Made by a program: the position numbers and the translations under genes. A DNA stretch of 64,000 nt, taken from the NCBI RefSeq assembly GCF_003014475.1, contig NZ_PYGJ01000005.1, positions 186,001 to 250,000 on the forward strand, in the 5' to 3' direction. This DNA comes from Shimia abyssi (lineage in GTDB: Bacteria > Pseudomonadota > Alphaproteobacteria > Rhodobacterales > Rhodobacteraceae). Each line of letters opens with the position of its first letter. Position 1 is the first letter of the stretch. A model generated the notes under the pieces. The model saw only the letters and a list, made by a program, of their open reading frames with translations, was not told the origin of the DNA and searched no databases. Positions 8,652-16,800 of the stretch are shown here, piece after piece.

Positions 8652-9284
8652 TCATGGGCTCCAGTTACAGCTCTCCGCCAGAGGATCAATCCGATCGCGC
8701 AAGCCTGAAATATCGAACTCGAACTCAAGGTTAATATTGTTGTAAGACTTGTACGCGATCACCAGCGTTTCCTTACCAAAAAAGGTCCTTACATACGGAA
8801 TTGCGCTCTTACCGTTCCACAACCCAATGCCTTCTCCACCTTGCATATGGATCATCCATTTCTTTGCAACGGCGCTATCATCCAACTTGTACTGCACGTT
8901 CTGATTATCAGGGGTATAGTCATTGAACGTTACAAAGACGTTGGTGCTGTTGTTCATGCACCGGACCCACAGCCGCGCCTCCTCTGCGCGACCAATCTGA
9001 TTGGGTTGACTGTTTTCACTGGTGACACTTAGCCAGACATCCGTACGTCCGTCCAAAAGACTGTCTTCCTGCGATAACCGCCACTGCTTTCCCACGCCCA
9101 CAGGTTTGGCTGGAGTCGCTTCCGGCTTGTTAGGCTTGAATTTTGTCTCGCTGTCGTAGCAGCTCAATCGCTTGGTATCGTTTCCAATCGAATGACACGT
9201 ATGTTGCGATTGCTCCGCCCAAACACACGAGGCAGAAAGAAACATTGCCAAGGCATTCAATGCCCAAATCACAGCCAGTTTCAT
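8652..9284 (-). CDS. VasI-like secreted protein (orphan type VI-associated family)
   Basis: A 210-residue exported protein. Residues 1-24 form a signal peptide (MKLAVIWALNALAMF..., cleavage near VWA|EQ). The mature part has the VasI/VCA0118 pattern: an initial Cys, DTKRLSCYDSETK, then a WRLSQEDSLLDGRTDVWLSV beta region, LWVRCMNNSTNVFVTF, and a final FDISGLRDRI...ESCNW. VasI proteins are linked to type VI secretion clusters, but no other such genes are nearby, and orphan copies occur in many proteobacteria. The start at 9284 was chosen for the signal peptide; an upstream start at 9338 would mask it. Function unknown. Confidence 0.65.
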   Translation of the reverse strand: MKLAVIWALNALAMFLSASCVWAEQSQHTCHSIGNDTKRLSCYDSETKFKPNKPEATPAKPVGVGKQWRLSQEDSLLDGRTDVWLSVTSENSQPNQIGRAEEARLWVRCMNNSTNVFVTFNDYTPDNQNVQYKLDDSAVAKKWMIHMQGGEGIGLWNGKSAIPYVRTFFGKETLVIAYKSYNNINLEFEFDISGLRDRIDPLAESCNWSP

Positions 9285-9460
9285 CAAACAGCCTATCTTC
9301 AGCCGGCCGTCGCCAAACGGCACTAAGTTCACTCCCAACCAAGCGCAGAAAACCCGGCATGGAACCCTGATTTTTAAGGCAATTAAGTTAACACACCGTA
9401 AACCAGAGCCGTGATCTTACCTGGTATATGATCGCGCAAAACGGTCACCAGGCTGCGAAC

Positions 9461-9490
9461 CAAAAAAGGCCCCGTCATACGACGGGGCCT
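9461..9490 (-). terminator. rpsA rho-independent terminator
   Basis: A 10-bp perfect GC-rich stem (9467-9476 with 9481-9490, AGGCCCCGTC) with a 4-nt loop is followed on the minus strand by TTTTTTG. It lies about 30 nt after the rpsA stop codon. Confidence 0.92.
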
Positions 9491-9519
9491 CTCTATTTTC
9501 AGGAATAACCAGAACCGGC

Positions 9520-11199
9520 TTATTCGTCGCCCGTCTTGAGCGCGGCACCCAGGATATCGCCCAGCGATGCACCCGAGTCCGACGAACCATACTGTTCCAC
9601 GGCTTCTTTCTCTTCGGCGATCTCACGTGCCTTGATCGACAGACCCAGACGACGTGTCTTGCTGTCAACGTTGGTCACGCGCACATCAACCTTGTCACCC
9701 ACATTGAAACGCTCTGGGCGTTGCTCTGCACGGTCACGCGACAGGTCGGAGCGGCGGATGAAGGATTTCATGCCTTCGTATTCCACTTCGATGCCACCGT
9801 CTTCGATTGCGGTCACGTTCACGGTCACGATCGAGCCGCGCTTCACGCCGCCAACCGCTTCTGCGAACTTGTCGCCACCCAGAGCCTTGATCGACAGCGA
9901 GATGCGCTCTTTGTCGATGTCGACTTCGGAAACCACGGCCTGAACGATGTCGCCCTTGCGGTAGTTCTGGATCGCTTCTTCGCCACGCTCGTCCCAGCTG
10001 AGGTCCGAAAGGTGAACCATGCCGTCGATCTCGCCGGGCAGGCCAATGAACAGACCGAATTCGGTGATGTTCTTGACTTCGCCTTCCACGGCTGCGCCTT
10101 CGGGATGGGTTTCTGCGAACACTTCCCATGGGTTGCGCATGGTCTGCTTAAGACCAAGGGAAACGCGACGCTTGGCGCCATCGATTTCCAGAACCATAAC
10201 GTCCACTTCCTGGCTCGTCGAAACGATCTTGCCGGGATGTACGTTTTTCTTGGTCCAGGACATTTCGCTGACGTGAACCAGGCCTTCAACACCCGGCTCC
10301 AGCTCAACAAATGCACCGTAATCGGTGATGTTGGTGACGCGGCCTTTGTGGACCGACGACAGTGGGTATTTGGCGGCAACCAGATCCCATGGATCTTCCT
10401 GCAGCTGCTTCATGCCCAAGGAGATGCGGTGCGTCTCTTTGTTGATCTTGATGACCTGAACCTTAACGGTTTCACCGATCGTCAGGATCTCGCTTGGGTG
10501 GTTCACACGGCGCCACGCCATGTCGGTGACGTGCAACAGGCCGTCAACACCGCCCAGATCAACAAACGCACCGTATTCGGTGATGTTCTTGACCACACCA
10601 TCCACGGCCTGACCTTCGGACAGGTTGCCGATAACTTCGGCGCGCTGCTCGGCGCGGGACTCTTCGAGGATCGCACGACGCGAAACCACGATGTTGCCAC
10701 GACGACGGTCCATTTTCAGGATCTGGAATGGCTGCTTGAGACCCATCAGAGGGCCAGCGTCGCGCACGGGGCGCACGTCAACTTGCGAACCGGGCAGGAA
10801 GGCCACGGCGCCGCCGAGGTCAACCGTAAAGCCACCTTTGACACGGCCAAAGATCGCGCCTTCGACACGAGCGTCGTCGGCATATGCTTTCTCAAGGCGA
10901 TCCCATGCTTCTTCACGGCGTGCCATCTCGCGCGAGATAACCGCTTCGCCGCGGGCATTTTCAGCCGAGCGCAGGTACACTTCCACTTCGTCGCCAACAG
11001 CGATTTCAGGAGCTTCACCAGGGTTTGCGAATTCTTTCAGATCAACGCGGCCTTCCATCTTGTAGCCGACGTCGATGATGGCTTGTCCCGCTTCAACTGC
11101 GATGACTTTGCCTTTGACAACCGAACCCTCGTCCGGTGTGTCCATTTCGAAGCTTTCTTGCAGGAGGGCTTCGAATTCCTCCATAGTTGCGTTAGCCAT
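9520..11199 (-). CDS. rpsA: 30S ribosomal protein S1
   Basis: A 559-residue ribosomal protein S1 made of six consecutive S1 (OB-fold) domains, which binds mRNA on the small subunit. Repeated signatures such as GxVKNITEYGAFVDLGGVDGLLH and GRVTNITDYGAFVELEPGVEG are visible. The start MANATMEEFEALL at 11199 matches the family; an in-frame ATG at 11211 is only 2 nt from the AAGGA ribosome-binding site and adds four atypical residues. The gene has its own promoter (11394-11422) and a leader hairpin (11326-11345). It is normally next to cmk, which here is 6.6 kb away. Confidence 0.97.
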   Translation of the reverse strand: MANATMEEFEALLQESFEMDTPDEGSVVKGKVIAVEAGQAIIDVGYKMEGRVDLKEFANPGEAPEIAVGDEVEVYLRSAENARGEAVISREMARREEAWDRLEKAYADDARVEGAIFGRVKGGFTVDLGGAVAFLPGSQVDVRPVRDAGPLMGLKQPFQILKMDRRRGNIVVSRRAILEESRAEQRAEVIGNLSEGQAVDGVVKNITEYGAFVDLGGVDGLLHVTDMAWRRVNHPSEILTIGETVKVQVIKINKETHRISLGMKQLQEDPWDLVAAKYPLSSVHKGRVTNITDYGAFVELEPGVEGLVHVSEMSWTKKNVHPGKIVSTSQEVDVMVLEIDGAKRRVSLGLKQTMRNPWEVFAETHPEGAAVEGEVKNITEFGLFIGLPGEIDGMVHLSDLSWDERGEEAIQNYRKGDIVQAVVSEVDIDKERISLSIKALGGDKFAEAVGGVKRGSIVTVNVTAIEDGGIEVEYEGMKSFIRRSDLSRDRAEQRPERFNVGDKVDVRVTNVDSKTRRLGLSIKAREIAEEKEAVEQYGSSDSGASLGDILGAALKTGDE

Positions 11200-11320
11200 G
11201 TGGCGTTTCATTCCTTTATAATCGTTTTATCTGGCCGAGCGGTTGTCTCCGCCGGTCTTAGTGAGCGCCCCGCCTTGTGGCGAAACTGATTGGTCAGACG
11301 ATTGTGTCTTGGGCCCAAAA

Positions 11321-11345
11321 CAAAGAGGGTCGGCATACCGACCCT
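11321..11345 (-). terminator. Leader hairpin with U-rich tail upstream of rpsA (attenuator candidate)
   Basis: A perfect 8-bp stem (11326-11333 with 11338-11345, AGGGTCGG) with a 4-nt loop is followed on the minus strand by CTTTGTTTT. It sits about 125 nt before the rpsA start and downstream of the predicted rpsA promoter, so it would be inside the leader. It could be an attenuator, or a leftover terminator of a gene formerly upstream. Confidence 0.55.
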
Positions 11346-11393
11346 GCTCGTCTCTTTGATTATTGGGCGTCAATCGCCTTGTCGACGCTCGCG

Positions 11394-11422
11394 CGTATAG
11401 AGGATAAAACGGGGCTGTGCAA
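11394..11422 (-). promoter_or_regulatory. Predicted sigma-70 promoter of rpsA
   Basis: On the minus strand, TTGCAC (11422-11417) and TATACG (11399-11394) are separated by 17 nt. This would start transcription near 11387 and give a leader of about 190 nt. The -35 match is weak. Confidence 0.4.
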
Positions 11423-11610
11423 GAGGCGGAGATATCGGACATCCGGAAACCTCAGCAAGCTCTGAAACAATTCCGACGTTGACTAAACCCTCGGCAGAAG
11501 ATGTGCCGGCGGCCGTGCAGAAAGTTTCGGAAACCAGGTCTCAATTATGCTATTTTGGTGTAGCGAAGGCATTTGACGGAACACGCAGACCAAAAGGGAA
11601 GTAGGGCAAC

Positions 11611-12294
11611 GTGCCGGATAGCAATTTGAAAGAACCCTCCCGACCCTCACCAGCACCGGAATTGCGTACCGGGCAAATGCTGCACTTCGGCAGCCTTTTT
11701 GCCCTGCTGGTGGTCGTCACATTTGTCTGGGGCCTGCTCGGCAAACCAAGTTGCATAGCATTCTGGACCGCAGTCGCCTTTCCGATTTTGCACCAGGTTT
11801 GGGTCTGGCTGGCATGGCGTATCGAGCTCAAGAACTCAGCGATCAGTAACACGATTGGCTTTAAGGGGTATCTGATCACATTTTTTGTTTTGTTTTCAGG
11901 CCGCTTTCTGTCACTCGCGTGGTTGGCATTTCAAGACCTCGGAAGTTTGGGATTGAACAATTCTGCCATCGCTCTACTCACCCTATGCCTACTCCTACCC
12001 GGCCTTTACGCAATGTACAGCGTGCAACGGTATTTCGGCATGGCACGTGCTGCGGGTGGAGATCATTTCGACACGCGTTATCGCAACGCACCATTGGTCA
12101 AAGACGGCATTTTCCGTTTTACTGAAAATGGGATGTACCTATATGCATTCCTGTTGTTCTGGGCCATTGCGATTGGTTTCAATTCTTCTGCGGCTCTCCT
12201 CGTCGCAGCCTTTAGCCATGCCTACATATGGGTGCATTTTTATGCCACGGAGAAACCAGACATGGAATATCTCTATGCCCCCCCAAACATCTGA
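11611..12294 (+). CDS. Integral membrane protein, isoprenylcysteine/phospholipid methyltransferase-like
   Basis: A 227-residue polytopic membrane protein with about five hydrophobic segments, starting at GTG (AGGG upstream). The C-terminal part (DTRYRNAPLVKDGIFRFTENGMYL..., then HFYATEKPDMEYLY) resembles the SAM-binding end of the ICMT/PEMT membrane methyltransferase superfamily, where a charged ...EKPDME... segment follows the last helix. The substrate cannot be inferred. The gene lies alone between rpsA and an IS3 remnant in a region that breaks conserved synteny, so it is likely an acquisition. Confidence 0.5.
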   Translation: MPDSNLKEPSRPSPAPELRTGQMLHFGSLFALLVVVTFVWGLLGKPSCIAFWTAVAFPILHQVWVWLAWRIELKNSAISNTIGFKGYLITFFVLFSGRFLSLAWLAFQDLGSLGLNNSAIALLTLCLLLPGLYAMYSVQRYFGMARAAGGDHFDTRYRNAPLVKDGIFRFTENGMYLYAFLLFWAIAIGFNSSAALLVAAFSHAYIWVHFYATEKPDMEYLYAPPNI

Positions 12295-12534
12295 GCCCCG
12301 AAAACTGCACTCGCCGCAGAGCCATGGCAAACATTGGTCAACTCAATAAAAAATGGCAGCATCGATGCCAAAGTGCTTGGTGCTGCGCCAATAACAAATG
12401 TCCGCTTTCGTCAAAATGAAACCTCAGCGCATCTGATTTAAGGTGGCAGGTCAGAGGTTTGGCATCAAAGAGGTCGCGTTGATCGGCCCCACCTAAATGG
12501 TCCAGTTTGAATGTTAGTGCATGATTGGCCTGGG

Positions 12535-12806
12535 TTACATCGGGACGATGGTTTCCGAGGCCGGTGGGCGGTAGCCCAAGGCACTATGTGGTCGTTTGGT
12601 GTTGTAGTGTTTCCCGCTGACCGACAGGCGAATGCACGCATTCGCTGAGAGGTTCCATTGTTCAATCAGGATTTGCGCTTCTCGCAAGCTGTAGAAGACC
12701 TCCCCGTTCAGCAGCTCGTCTCGGAAGCGTGCATTTAAGCTTTCGCAATACCCATTCTCCCAAGGGGCTCCTGGCTCGATGTAAGCGGTCTTGGCACCAA
12801 CAGCGT
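12535..12806 (-). pseudogene. IS3-family transposase (OrfB) C-terminal remnant
   Basis: The reading frame encodes only the end of an IS3-type DDE transposase, with the hallmarks AVGAKTAYIEPGAPWENGY, CESLNARFRDELLNGE and YNTKRPHSALGYRPP. Homology begins abruptly near 12806; the frame runs further upstream to 12852 with unrelated residues. The first two catalytic residues and OrfA are missing, so it cannot be active. Between EQW and HYNTKRPH there is an in-frame insert of about 15 residues (NLSANACIRLSVSGK) not present in typical members. No clear terminal inverted repeats were found in the flanks (12295-12534 and 12853-12921). Confidence 0.85.
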
Positions 12807-12921
12807 ACAATGGGAACAAGTCGCCCCAACCAAACAGCAACATGCCCATCAATTCGCCAGCCTAAATCAGTTTTCAATTTCGTTATATTATTACATCACG
12901 AAACGGAAAGGCGCAAGTCAC

Positions 12922-13485
12922 CTAAATCTCCTCGCCCTTCTTCAGCAATTCGTCAATCAACTGGCGTTGCAGGTTGTTGCTGTCCCCGCCGCCAAATTGC
13001 AGCGCACCGCCCGAATAAAGCGAGCCATAGGTTTTGGCCACATTCACGGTCTGCGCCAAACCCGAAATCAGCTGGTTCTTTTTCAGCGGCGACAGCGGAT
13101 GAATAAAGGTCGCCCAAAGTGTCCCGTTCGCGACCGCATATCGCGCATCTAGCGCGCTGTCGAAATTGGCCTGCATCATCCGCATCAAATCCGCGTTGGA
13201 CAGGTCTTGCGCCGATCGGATCGGCACCAATGCCCGCATCCGATCGGCGTTTGGGTCCGTGATGATCAGAACCGGCACATCATCCACCACCAACTGAAAT
13301 CCCGCTCCCTGCGGCACCGCCTCAGGGTCCAACGCAAACACAATCCGCCCCAACCGCTCATAGGTCATCGGCGGTTCGTACTCAGCTTCGACCTCGGGCA
13401 CCCACTCAGGCGCGACTTCCGGCTCGTCGCTTTGCGCAACCGCCATCCCCGCGCTCAGGATAATGCTCAACAAAACTCTCCACAT
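12922..13485 (-). CDS. Secreted hypothetical protein
   Basis: A 187-residue protein with a signal peptide (MWRVLLSIILSAGMAVA, cleavage near AVA|Q) and an acidic, proline-rich linker (DEPEVAPEWVPEVEAEYEPP). The mature domain (YERLGRIVFALDPEA...FQLVVDDVPVLIIT...) alternates predicted strands and helices with no motif I recognise. The ribosome-binding site AGGAGG is strong and correctly spaced before the ATG. It diverges from the acyl-CoA ligase gene at 13637. Expected location is periplasm; function unknown. Confidence 0.75.
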   Translation of the reverse strand: MWRVLLSIILSAGMAVAQSDEPEVAPEWVPEVEAEYEPPMTYERLGRIVFALDPEAVPQGAGFQLVVDDVPVLIITDPNADRMRALVPIRSAQDLSNADLMRMMQANFDSALDARYAVANGTLWATFIHPLSPLKKNQLISGLAQTVNVAKTYGSLYSGGALQFGGGDSNNLQRQLIDELLKKGEEI

Positions 13486-13636
13486 ACGGACCTCCTGCGC
13501 TCTGTTCCTTCAACGCTACGCCGCCAAACGCCCAGTGACGATACACAGCTTGGTGAGACCCCCGCGAGCCGACCGGAACCAAGACGCTTTGGAAATCCCG
13601 GCAATCCCTCTAAAGTCACCCGAGGGAGGAATTTTT

Positions 13637-15190
13637 ATGTCCATTGTCAAAAGCACTTTTCCAGACGTCGCACTTTCACAAAAAACCGTCACCCAACGCG
13701 TGTTCGACGGGATCGACCCCGCCGCGATCATCCTCACCGATGGCCCATCCGGGCGCACGCTCACTGGGGCAGACTTCATGTCGGCCGTGAAATCTCTCGC
13801 CGGTGGCCTCACCGCGCGCGGGTTTGGCCCCGGCAAAACCGTCGCCATCATGGCCCCAAATATTCCCGAATACTGCGTCGTGTTCCACGCCATTGCATGG
13901 GCCGGTGGAACAGCAACAACAATTAACCCCACCTACACCGCACCCGAGGTGACCTATCAGCTCACCGATGCCAACGCCGACCTGCTGATCACCATCGCGC
14001 CCTTTGCCGACACCGCCAAAGACGCGATCACCGGCACCAACGTAGACACCATCGCCTTCATTGGCGACGCGCCCGACGGCACCGTTCCCCTGTCCGACCT
14101 CATGGGCACACCTCAGACCGAACAGGCCCCCGTCGATGTCGCCAACCACGTCGTCGCCCTGCCCTATTCTTCGGGCACAACCGGCCTGCCAAAAGGGGTC
14201 ATGCTCACCCACCAGAACCTTGTCGTGAATATCGACCAAACCATGGCCACCATGGATTTTGACCCCGGCGAAACCACCCTCGCCTTCTTGCCCTTTTTTC
14301 ACATCTACGGGCTTCAGGTTCTCATGAACATGTATATTAGCGCAGGATGTGGGCTGATCACCATCCCGCGCTTTGACCTCGAAATGTATCTCGATCTTGT
14401 CGCGAAGCACAAAACCCGGCGCCTCTGGGTCGTGCCCCCCGTCGCCCTCGCGCTCGCCAAACACCCGATCGTCGACAAATACGACCTGTCTTTCATAACC
14501 GAGATCTTTTCGGCTGCCGCCCCCCTTGGCGCAGACGTGGCCGAGGCACTGGCCGCCCGGCTCAACACCCATGTCGCCCAAGGCTACGGCATGACCGAGC
14601 TCAGCCCGGTCAGCCATGTCTCGCCGCAGGGGCGCGGGCGTGCAGGCTCCTCCGGTGTCGCCATCTCAAACACCGAGGCCAAGATCATCGACACCGAAAC
14701 CGGCGCTGATCTGCCCCCCACTGAAACCGGCCAGCTCCTCGTGCGCGGCCCCCAGGTGATGAAAGGGTATCTCAACAACCCCAGCGCCACCGCCGAAACC
14801 ATCGACGCAGAGGGTTGGTTGCATACCGGCGATGTCGGCTGCTTTGACGATGATGGCTATCTCACCCTCACCGACCGCGTCAAAGAGCTGATCAAGTACA
14901 AAGGCTTTCAAGTCGCCCCCGCCGAACTCGAAGCCGCCCTGCTCACCCATCCCCTGATCTCAGACGCCGCCGTGATCGGCATTGCCGATGATGACGCCGG
15001 CGAGGTGCCCATGGCCTTTGTCGTCTGCCCAACCGAGGAAAAAGCAACCCTAGAGAGCGTCCAGGCCCATCTCGATGGCCGCCTCGCCCATTACAAACAG
15101 ATCCGCCACCTCAAACTGGTCGACTCTGTGCCCCAATCCCCCTCCGGCAAAATCCTGCGCCGCCTACTTCGGGATGAAATGGGCGTTTGA
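13637..15190 (+). CDS. AMP-forming acyl-CoA ligase, 4-coumarate-CoA ligase-like
   Basis: A 517-residue adenylate-forming enzyme (ANL superfamily) that would activate a carboxylic acid with ATP and form its CoA thioester. Visible motifs are the A3 phosphate loop YSSGTTGLPKGVMLTH (from residue 177), QGYGMTELSP (A5), GWLHTGDVG (A7), DRVKELIKYKGFQ (A8) and the catalytic Lys region SPSGKILRRLLRDE at the C-terminus. The overall pattern fits 4-coumarate-CoA ligase-like proteins; substrate unknown. The ATG at 13637 follows GGGAGGA at 6-nt spacing; an in-frame start at 13463 overlaps the neighbouring gene and lacks support. Confidence 0.88.
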   Translation: MSIVKSTFPDVALSQKTVTQRVFDGIDPAAIILTDGPSGRTLTGADFMSAVKSLAGGLTARGFGPGKTVAIMAPNIPEYCVVFHAIAWAGGTATTINPTYTAPEVTYQLTDANADLLITIAPFADTAKDAITGTNVDTIAFIGDAPDGTVPLSDLMGTPQTEQAPVDVANHVVALPYSSGTTGLPKGVMLTHQNLVVNIDQTMATMDFDPGETTLAFLPFFHIYGLQVLMNMYISAGCGLITIPRFDLEMYLDLVAKHKTRRLWVVPPVALALAKHPIVDKYDLSFITEIFSAAAPLGADVAEALAARLNTHVAQGYGMTELSPVSHVSPQGRGRAGSSGVAISNTEAKIIDTETGADLPPTETGQLLVRGPQVMKGYLNNPSATAETIDAEGWLHTGDVGCFDDDGYLTLTDRVKELIKYKGFQVAPAELEAALLTHPLISDAAVIGIADDDAGEVPMAFVVCPTEEKATLESVQAHLDGRLAHYKQIRHLKLVDSVPQSPSGKILRRLLRDEMGV

Positions 15191-15252
15191 TATTCGGCGA
15201 CACGGCCCGCCCATAGCGGCGGGTCGGGTGATGCCGGGAAACACACACGATT

Positions 15253-16647
15253 TTAAATCTCCTGAGCACTCGCCTCAGGCACAGCATCGAAACGCGCAAC
15301 CACATCAAGCATGGCTTGATGACTGGGGACGTAGTGCTGCGATAACAACTCGCAGATCTTGTACTCATCATAGTAGCGTTTATCGTCAGGAGGCAGAAAG
15401 CGATCTCGTGGAATGGTCAGTAACAAGCGACATTGGTTTTCGTTAGGAAGTTTCTGTAATCTGCCTCTGTAAAATTTCTGATCCCCGAATTTGCCCTCGG
15501 TCCACGCTACTTGCGCCAACTCAGGCACCAAATTCGAACGCTTCAGAAAATCTGAGATAGTCTCAGCCTCACCCGCAGACAACCTTGACCGAAACTCCAA
15601 AAACACCAACAACGGCCCATCTATCGGCTGATCGCGATAGCACCGCATCGCCAATTCCACCTTCAACAAGGCCCGCTTGATCTGTCGAATCGACAAAACT
15701 GAGGCCAAGACAATTTGCTCCGCCAATTCCGCCGCCGCCTTCACCGAAAACTCGGGCGCATCTCCATAGGGCACTTCTAACGGCAACGTCCCGAACAACT
15801 CCTTTGTCGCCGCCGCGCGCACCTCAACCGTGTCCGGCAGTTTCAGACGAATATCGACAAATTTGTCGAGGTACTTTTCCCCGCTCTTCATCTCTCCAAA
15901 CCGATGCGCCGCCAGACTTTCCAAATACGCGGCGTTCACCATCAAACAGAACACAAACCCCGGATGGTCAAAGACCAGCTTCATCGCCTCCAATAACGCA
16001 ATCGCATAATCCGGGTGGCATCGGTCCAACTCGTCAATCAGGATCACAACGCGATCCGTCTTGCCCTTTTTTGTCAACGCCTCCCGCAATGCGGTTAACT
16101 GCTCCGGCAGCTCCTCTTGGCGCACTTTCTCAGCGGCCAACTGCGCCCCGATCAGCTTGCCCGCCTGCTTGGACAAATCCTGTTCAACCGCATTCACCGC
16201 CGTTTCGAGCGATTGAACCTCACTCGCTTGCGACGCAATGTAGTCTCCGGCTGTATCAAGCGCCATCCCGGTGCCTGCTCTCAGCACAGCACCCGCGGTC
16301 ATACGCCCCGCCAAACCCGCGACGCGTTTCCCCTTTTCAAATGCTTTTTGCCGCCCGCTTTTGTCTTCTTTCGGCAAAGCGTCGATCAACGCGCCGATAA
16401 ACGTCACCACCGGGTCACCGGAATGATCCGAAAGCTGTGCATCGATCTCGACAACCACTTCGCCTTCAATGCAAAGCTGCTTGGCCCAGGCTTTTCGAAA
16501 AAACGTTTTGCCTCGCCCAAAACCGGCTTCAATCGAGATGACCTTGGCATCGTCAACCGACCGGATCAGATTACCAAAGCTCTCCCCGACCGCGCTATAG
16601 TCCAACCGATCTTTAACCCATGGATCCACCGATTTTTCGTCACTCAT
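15253..16647 (-). CDS. KAP-family P-loop NTPase
   Basis: A 464-residue KAP P-loop NTPase. Walker A is GFGRGKT (residues 42-48) and Walker B is VVILIDELDRCHPDY, with D205-E206 as the likely Mg-binding and catalytic acids. Between them lies the insert typical of the family, here a helical, partly hydrophobic stretch around residues 85-150. KAP NTPases, including the F-plasmid phage-exclusion protein PifA, are often tied to defence or membrane-associated functions, but most are uncharacterised. It stands alone, convergent with the acyl-CoA ligase, in a segment that interrupts cmk-rpsA synteny. Start at 16647 has AGGGT upstream. Four 11-bp tandem units lie about 100 bp upstream. Confidence 0.82.
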   Translation of the reverse strand: MSDEKSVDPWVKDRLDYSAVGESFGNLIRSVDDAKVISIEAGFGRGKTFFRKAWAKQLCIEGEVVVEIDAQLSDHSGDPVVTFIGALIDALPKEDKSGRQKAFEKGKRVAGLAGRMTAGAVLRAGTGMALDTAGDYIASQASEVQSLETAVNAVEQDLSKQAGKLIGAQLAAEKVRQEELPEQLTALREALTKKGKTDRVVILIDELDRCHPDYAIALLEAMKLVFDHPGFVFCLMVNAAYLESLAAHRFGEMKSGEKYLDKFVDIRLKLPDTVEVRAAATKELFGTLPLEVPYGDAPEFSVKAAAELAEQIVLASVLSIRQIKRALLKVELAMRCYRDQPIDGPLLVFLEFRSRLSAGEAETISDFLKRSNLVPELAQVAWTEGKFGDQKFYRGRLQKLPNENQCRLLLTIPRDRFLPPDDKRYYDEYKICELLSQHYVPSHQAMLDVVARFDAVPEASAQEI

Positions 16648-16744
16648 GAACAAGACCCTACACAAACCAAAAAAAACACAATAATATCAGCGCGCTAATC
16701 CACGATCCTAAAGCTCACTTTCAATCCGGAGAAGTCCGCAAAAT

Positions 16745-16788
16745 CGCACCGACGCGATACTGACGGAATACCGACGTAATACCGACGT
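16745..16788. repeat. Four tandem 11-bp units
   Basis: Units at 16745-16755, 16756-16766, 16767-16777 and 16778-16788 follow the pattern AATACCGACGT. The last two are identical; the first two are diverged. They lie between the aldo/keto reductase stop and the KAP NTPase start, possibly a binding array upstream of the NTPase gene. Confidence 0.65.
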
Positions 16789-16800
16789 TGAATTTCACCC

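Noticed and set aside
9721-11289. A 522-codon open frame on the plus strand opposite rpsA.
   Set aside because: It is a shadow of the highly biased rpsA codons on the opposite strand, with no ribosome-binding site and no recognisable protein.
13676-14617. A 313-codon minus-strand frame, Gly/Asp-rich.
   Set aside because: It lies entirely within the acyl-CoA ligase gene on the other strand and is a compositional shadow.
15191-15252. An inverted repeat CCCGCC...GGCGGG between the convergent acyl-CoA ligase and KAP genes.
   Set aside because: The stem is only 6 bp and no T-run follows on either strand, so a terminator cannot be claimed.
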